A stretch of 59,136 nt of DNA, taken from contig JABHBJ010000081.1 in the NCBI GenBank assembly GCA_018673955.1, forward strand, positions 1 to 59,136, given 5' to 3'. Positions within the stretch are counted from its first letter, which is position 1. The number at the start of each line of letters is the position of its first letter. This DNA is from Chloroflexota bacterium. Lineage in GTDB: Bacteria > Chloroflexota > Dehalococcoidia > Lucifugimonadales > Lucifugimonadaceae. Below, piece after piece: positions 55,489 through 59,136 of the stretch. The position numbers and the translations under genes are program-made. The notes beneath the pieces were generated by a model. The model saw only the letters and a list, made by a program, of their open reading frames with translations. It made no database searches and was not told where the DNA came from.

Positions 55489-56544
55489 ATGACTGAAAAG
55501 CCTGTACGACTAACCGAACTGGCAAGCTGCGCCGGTTGAGCTGGAAAGCTCAGCGCGAGTGAACTTGCCCAGGTTTTGGGCAAGCTGCCAACCCCCACCA
55601 TCACCGATTCAAACGTGCTGGTCGGAACCGAAACCGGAGATGACGCTGCCATCTACCGGATAGACGATCGCGTCGCTCTCGTACTCACAAACGACTTCTT
55701 TGCGCCTATCGTCGATGACCCGTTCGACTACGGCCAAATCGCTGCAGCAAATGCTCTTAGTGACATCTACGCAGTTGGCGGAACTCCGATCACAGCGTTG
55801 AACATAGCGGCGTTCCCTCGCAATCTAGGCCCTGACGTAATCGCCAAAATTCTCGAAGGCGGACAGGCGAAAGCTGAAGAAGCCGGGATTTTGATTATTG
55901 GAGGTCACACCGTCGACGATAAAGAGCCTAAATACGGACTCGCGGCAGTCGGTATTGTCACACCGGGCGAGCAGATCACGAACGCAAACGCTCAGCCGGG
56001 CGATGTACTGATTCTTACCAAAGCAATTGGATCTGGATTTATAACGACCGCTGGCAAGTTTGGGACTGCGCCTGATAATGCGATTGCCGCCGCTGTGAAG
56101 TCGATGGCGACCTTAAACAAGGGTGCTGCCGTTGCGATGCAAGAAGTCGGCGTAAACGCTGCTACTGACGTGACCGGATTCGGGCTGCTGGGTCACTTGG
56201 CTCAAATGATGAAGGCAAGTGGCACTTCGGCAACTTTGAATTGGTCGGCAATTCCGTTCCTGCCGGGTGCAATTGATCTCGCACACGCCGGATCGACCTC
56301 AGGCGGAACCCGCCGAAACATGGAAGCTCTCGAAGGCAGAGTTCTCTATGGCGAGGGAATTTCTGAGTTCGAATTCATGGTTTTAGCCGATGCCCAAACA
56401 TCAGGCGGCATGCTAATTTCAGTTCCAGAAGAACGAGCCAACGCACTTGTAAAGAGTTTAGTTGCTAATGAAACACTTTACAGTGAGGTAGTCGGACGAG
56501 TCGGCAACGATGGGCAGCTGGGCACAGTAACGATCGAAAAGTAG
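55489..56544 (+). CDS. selD: Selenide, water dikinase (selenophosphate synthetase), selenocysteine-containing
   Basis: Read through the in-frame TGA at 55537-55539, this is 351 residues (E. coli SelD is about 347). The ATG at 55489 has AGGA upstream. The N-terminus is MTEKPVRLTELASCAG, then U17-A-G-K20, matching the catalytic Cys17/Lys20 position of SelD. Then follow the glycine-rich ATP and Mg residues in VGTETGDDAAIYR and NDFFAPIVDDPFDYG, AANALSDIYAVGGTP and, later, GFGLLGHLAQMM. Its role is making selenophosphate for tRNA-Sec charging. A SECIS-like hairpin follows the TGA. The preceding lysA diverges. Confidence 0.93.
55537..55539 (+). other. TGA codon read as selenocysteine (SelD residue 17)
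   Basis: The codon lies in frame between ASCAG and AGKLSASEL; in E. coli SelD the equivalent residue is Cys17. Sec at this place is well known in SelD proteins from many organisms, which supports the reading. A second cysteine (Cys14, SCAG) lies three residues before. Confidence 0.9.
55540..55584 (+). promoter_or_regulatory. Bacterial SECIS-like hairpin for selD
   Basis: CTTGCCC (55564-55570) pairs with GGGCAAG (55578-55584), seven perfect pairs around the loop AGGTTTT (55571-55577). The loop begins 32 bases after the TGA and carries GGU, matching the known bacterial SECIS pattern of a G near the loop start and a following U. Its inner six pairs TTGCCC/GGGCAA are the same as in the DsbA hairpin. 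Confidence 0.8.
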
Positions 56545-56766
56545 CCTTATCCTCCCGCGTCCCGACCGAAGCGGAGGGGCCTGGGGCGGACGAGGTGAAA
56601 CCGCTCTCAGCAGCCAACAACGTTCAATCGCCTCGGACTTTCGGAGAACACGATTCAACCAGCTATCGTTCCCTCCACACTCACCCAAACGTGCCATACA
56701 CAAGCCCTAGCCCCGCCAAATCCCTCGGCTGCCGCTCGGGACACACGATTAAGGTGCCCACCAAGA

Positions 56767-57531
56767 CTACTCAGTCCTGTCCCAAATCCTCGCTCGTTCG
56801 ATATCAGGCATCTCAGCTAGCACTTCATCACCCGCTACTTCCTCCGCCCGCAATACGTGATCCCGCAACCCAACCGTCGCCTTCCTCAAAGCCGTTTCGG
56901 CGTCGATTCCAGCAGCATTCACTTGTCGAGCGACCGCCATCAGGTACTCTCCGGCTCGTTCTTCACCATCTTCGAGTGATTCGCCCTCGATCGACCCAAA
57001 AGCCAACGGCATCGAATGCCTTTCTGGCCAAGGCAATCCCGCACGCATCACACGCTTCTGCACTGAAGATGAATACGCCAAGGCAGGCATCGCTGATGGC
57101 AGCGAAGCGACTATCGAACGTTTACCGCCTGCTTCAGCACGCTTCAAAGCTTCCCAGCGATCAACTACCTGCTCCGAGTCGGTCACTTTCTCGTCATCAC
57201 CAAATACATGCGGGTGCCTGGCGATCATTTTTTCTCGAATCACGTTGCACACCGCCGCCGCGTCGAATCCGTCTTCACGACGAGCGATATCGGCGTGAAA
57301 CAGAATTTGGATCATGATGTCGCCCAATTCTTCAGCCAAACCACCCGAATCGCCAGAATCGATAGCCTCAAGCGTTTCGTACGTCTCTTCGAGCAAGTTG
57401 GGTCGAAGCGAAACGTGAGTCTGCTCGGCGTCCCAAGGACACCCTCCGGGGTCTCTCAACAACTCAACAGTCGCCGCCAGCTCGGCAAACGCCTCTCCGG
57501 CCGTTTTCGCCTGATCGCTAAGTGAACTCAA
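56767..57531 (-). CDS. mazG: Nucleoside triphosphate pyrophosphohydrolase
   Basis: 254 residues from a TTG at 57531, which has GGAG about 7 bases upstream. A longer frame to 57582 would leave only 3 bases to the divergent next gene. MazG motifs are LRDPGGCPWDAEQTH, LLEETYETLEAI (the ExxE metal site), EELGDIMIQILFHADIA, and the second domain around RHPHVFGDD. It hydrolyses NTPs to NMP and pyrophosphate, helping house-cleaning and stress. selD converges on it; the 222-base spacer holds no clear gene. Confidence 0.92.
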   Translation of the reverse strand: MSSLSDQAKTAGEAFAELAATVELLRDPGGCPWDAEQTHVSLRPNLLEETYETLEAIDSGDSGGLAEELGDIMIQILFHADIARREDGFDAAAVCNVIREKMIARHPHVFGDDEKVTDSEQVVDRWEALKRAEAGGKRSIVASLPSAMPALAYSSSVQKRVMRAGLPWPERHSMPLAFGSIEGESLEDGEERAGEYLMAVARQVNAAGIDAETALRKATVGLRDHVLRAEEVAGDEVLAEMPDIERARIWDRTE

Positions 57532-57585
57532 TGGATTCTCCGTATTTCGTGCGTTGCGTATCCCGCGGGCACGCCATTTCAATAG

Positions 57586-58347
57586 ATGCCACGTATCCTA
57601 ACCGTGATGCCATCCAAATCGAAGCAAAATGCCGTCGAACGACGTTCAAGTTCTCACCAACCCGGAAAGCACAAAATCCCGCTTGTCGGGGCCGCTATTT
57701 TTGCTATCGTCCTGCCGCTTTTCCTGATTCTGTTCAACACAAGCTACATCACGAACAGCGAGTGGCTATACGACTATGGCTGGTGGCGAAACGATATCGC
57801 CAATCGAACCGGATTGCCTACCGAACAACTGAACCGTGGCGCCGACCAGATCAAGTACTACTTCAATAACGACGAAGAGCTTCTAGATCTACAGGTCGAA
57901 TATGCAGGTGCAGATGTTTCGCTTTACAAAGAGCGCGAAATACTCCACATGATCGATGTGAAGGCTTTGATGAAAAGCGTATTCGCCATCACAAACTGGT
58001 CGGGAGTCGTACTGCTATTTTTGCTAGCGGTAGGTCTCATCACGCTGAAACAAGATGTGTTCCCGCTGTTGTTACGATCGCTCAAGTGGTCGGCAATTGG
58101 CACTGGGGCGTTTCTGGTCGTCTTCGGTGGAACAGCAGTCATCGATTTTGGTTGGCTATTCACGCAGTTCCACTTCCTGAGTTTTGCGAACGATCTGTGG
58201 TTGCTCGATCCGTACAACGACTATCTGATCATCATGTTCCCGCAGCAGTTTTTCTTCGAAGCCACGCTGTTCATCGGGCTGTTGACGGTCGTCGATTTTG
58301 GACTGATTACGTTCACAGCAAGAATCGCTCGCAGGCGACTCGGATAG
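57586..58347 (+). CDS. DUF1461 (TIGR01906-type) integral membrane protein
   Basis: 253 residues; ATG at 57586, or ATG 57607 (MPSKSKQ). An N-terminal basic region, then a helix near 30-45 (AIFAIVLPLFLILFN), a soluble extracytoplasmic region with the family motif EREILHMIDVKALM near 118-131, and three more helices near 145-160, 180-200 and 220-240. The family has no known function. It is divergent from mazG. Confidence 0.85.
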   Translation: MPRILTVMPSKSKQNAVERRSSSHQPGKHKIPLVGAAIFAIVLPLFLILFNTSYITNSEWLYDYGWWRNDIANRTGLPTEQLNRGADQIKYYFNNDEELLDLQVEYAGADVSLYKEREILHMIDVKALMKSVFAITNWSGVVLLFLLAVGLITLKQDVFPLLLRSLKWSAIGTGAFLVVFGGTAVIDFGWLFTQFHFLSFANDLWLLDPYNDYLIIMFPQQFFFEATLFIGLLTVVDFGLITFTARIARRRLG

Positions 58348-58690
58348 CACTGGCTGCACGGCAATATTCCCGAAAATGCCACGTCGTCCTGCACAAGTCG
58401 AAGCACAACACCCCACACCGTCATCCTGAACACATGTACACAATAGACCGATTCAGATTCGTTCTGAACAGATCATTATCCGAACGCGTCTGAATCTCCG
58501 ATGGATTAGATCAAGTATTCCGTTTTCCAGATCGGATTCACGGAATTCTGAGAGACTCTGGACGGGGAGTTCGACTCTGCTCCATCTCCCCGTCCAGCAC
58601 AAACCTCTAGACGGTCCCTTTCATCCCAGGGATCCTAACGGTCAGCGTGCTTTGCAAATAGTGAATAGCGTTCCCTCCCCAGTCTCCACC
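58348..58690. other. Gene-free spacer with a perfect 12-pair hairpin
   Basis: CTGGACGGGGAG (58558-58569) pairs perfectly with CTCCCCGTCCAG (58586-58597) around a 16-base loop that holds TTCGACTC, a T-loop-like sequence. No T-run follows. The rest shows a REP-like TCATCCTGA piece at 58421 and no gene. Confidence 0.5.
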
Positions 58691-58737
58691 AAGAATAAAG
58701 CCCTGCCCTCTCGATTCTGAGGGCGGGCTTTATTCTT
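58691..58737. terminator. Strong bidirectional terminator
   Basis: AAGAATAAAGCCC (58691-58703) pairs with GGGCTTTATTCTT (58725-58737), and GCCCTC (58705-58710) with GAGGGC (58719-58724), with one bulged T and an 8-base loop. The A-run and T-run at the two ends make it work on both strands. Confidence 0.8.
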
Positions 58738-58834
58738 TCCTAAGTTCTCAAAATCACCGGGTTTTGACACTCTTCTTACCGGAATCAAGTATAGGTCACC
58801 ATTGGACAAACATCGGCATGTCTGATTTCTTGGA

Positions 58835-58915
58835 CGTATAGCTCCGACGGTCAGGACCGGGCCTCGATTGTTAACGCAGGCAGCTCATAACCGAACGGTC
58901 GCAGGTTAATGCAGG
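58835..58915 (+). other. tRNA-like remnant (low certainty)
   Basis: The stretch GGCAGCTCATAACCGAACGG followed by TCGCAGGTTAATGCAGG recalls the anticodon and T-arm part of a tRNA-Met (CAT anticodon, GGTTCGA T-loop), but stems do not close and the 5' half is not recognisable. It is at best a decayed tRNA or an integration scar. Confidence 0.2.
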
Positions 58916-59015
58916 AATCGGCGTGGCGCGGGGCTAAGGTAGGGATGAGAACCATTTGAGTACTCGGAGAGCGCTGAGGCTGTTCCAGCGACTGGCTGCC
59001 CCTCGCCTGCATGGC

Positions 59016-59135
59016 TCAGGTGGCGAAGGCAGCGAGGAAGGCGTCGATGGTGCGTTCAATGTCGGTCGGCGTGATCGGCGCGTTGTCGAATAGGCACTGG
59101 TAGAGGATTGGGCCCAACGTGTGCGCGGCGGCGGT
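59016..59135 (-). CDS. C-terminal end of a TetR-type regulator, cut by window edge
   Basis: Thirty-nine codons on the minus strand run into the right edge and end with TGA at 59016-59018. The peptide ends LGPILYQCLFDNAP, ITPTDIERTI and DAFLAAFAT, as in the ligand-binding C-terminal domain of TetR-family repressors. Third positions are mostly G or C, unlike the neighbouring genes. The DNA-binding domain lies outside the window. Confidence 0.6.
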   Translation of the reverse strand, partial: TAAAHTLGPILYQCLFDNAPITPTDIERTIDAFLAAFAT

Positions 59136-59136
59136 G

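Noticed and set aside
58558-58597. tmRNA or tRNA 3' end (GTTCGACTC and CATCTCC)
   Set aside because: The T-stem would have a mismatch and a wobble, the CCA end is not in place and no 5' half is found; a perfect 12-pair hairpin explains the block better.
1-59136. CRISPR arrays, rRNA genes, IS elements
   Set aside because: No regularly spaced repeats, no rRNA-like stretches, and no transposase or integrase frames were found.

Overview
The window looks like a stretch of chromosome from an uncultured, probably aerobic marine bacterium of the Chloroflexota, with the SAR202/Dehalococcoidia neighbourhood as my best guess. The clues are a T-box-controlled ileS, a MetF with a C-terminal cysteine cluster beside a corrinoid-type methyltransferase, a compact dgt-dnaG-rpoD cluster, several MFS paralogues, and a catabolic set (sulfatase, phytanoyl-CoA dioxygenase, mannonate dehydratase-like, aldo/keto reductase, amidohydrolase). 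This placement is inference; no rRNA gene is present.

The clearest unusual biology is selenocysteine. (1) At 1562-2269 a membrane-anchored DsbA-like oxidoreductase has an in-frame TGA (1808-1810) exactly where the first cysteine of the CxxC active site belongs, giving U-V-H-C. It lies 3 bases upstream of a VKOR gene, the membrane quinone reductase that reoxidises DsbA partners. (2) At 55489-56544 selD, which makes the selenium donor, also has an in-frame TGA (55537-55539) at codon 17, the catalytic Cys/Sec position. Both TGAs are followed by a hairpin at the right distance for a bacterial SECIS, and the two hairpins share the same six-pair stem, TTGCCC/GGGCAA. Standard gene calling would split or truncate both genes.

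Layout. 1-9065: MlrC-like metallopeptidase (cut by the edge), spermidine-synthase-like protein, Sec-DsbA/VKOR, lipoprotein, sulfatase, aldo/keto reductase, small membrane protein, a decayed CocE hydrolase and an MBL-fold hydrolase. 9066-15660: mfd, then the proline genes proB-proA and a small unknown. 15781-25439: ABC remnant, mannonate dehydratase-like, DUF362, amidohydrolase, a cysteine-rich mini-ORF with an attenuator-like terminator, PhyH, a type II methionine aminopeptidase, MFS, DapA-family and ornithine cyclodeaminase-like genes. 25669-33006: RNA 2',3'-cyclic phosphodiesterase with a long acidic tail, T-box and ileS, quinone reductase-like, YihY. 33203-39491: methyltransferase and metF, three TrkA-type proteins with a universal stress protein, pheA. 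39555-47829: YtxH and a small membrane protein, rpoD-dnaG-dgt, two overlapping MFS genes. 47945-58347: glmS-plsC-cmk, cvpA, HNH nuclease, holB-lysA, selD, mazG, DUF1461 protein.

Short palindromic repeats of at least three families sit between genes. The right edge (after about 58740) turns G+C-rich and carries a strong bidirectional terminator, a tRNA-like fragment and the tail of a TetR-type regulator. It may be a transfer junction or an assembly join.
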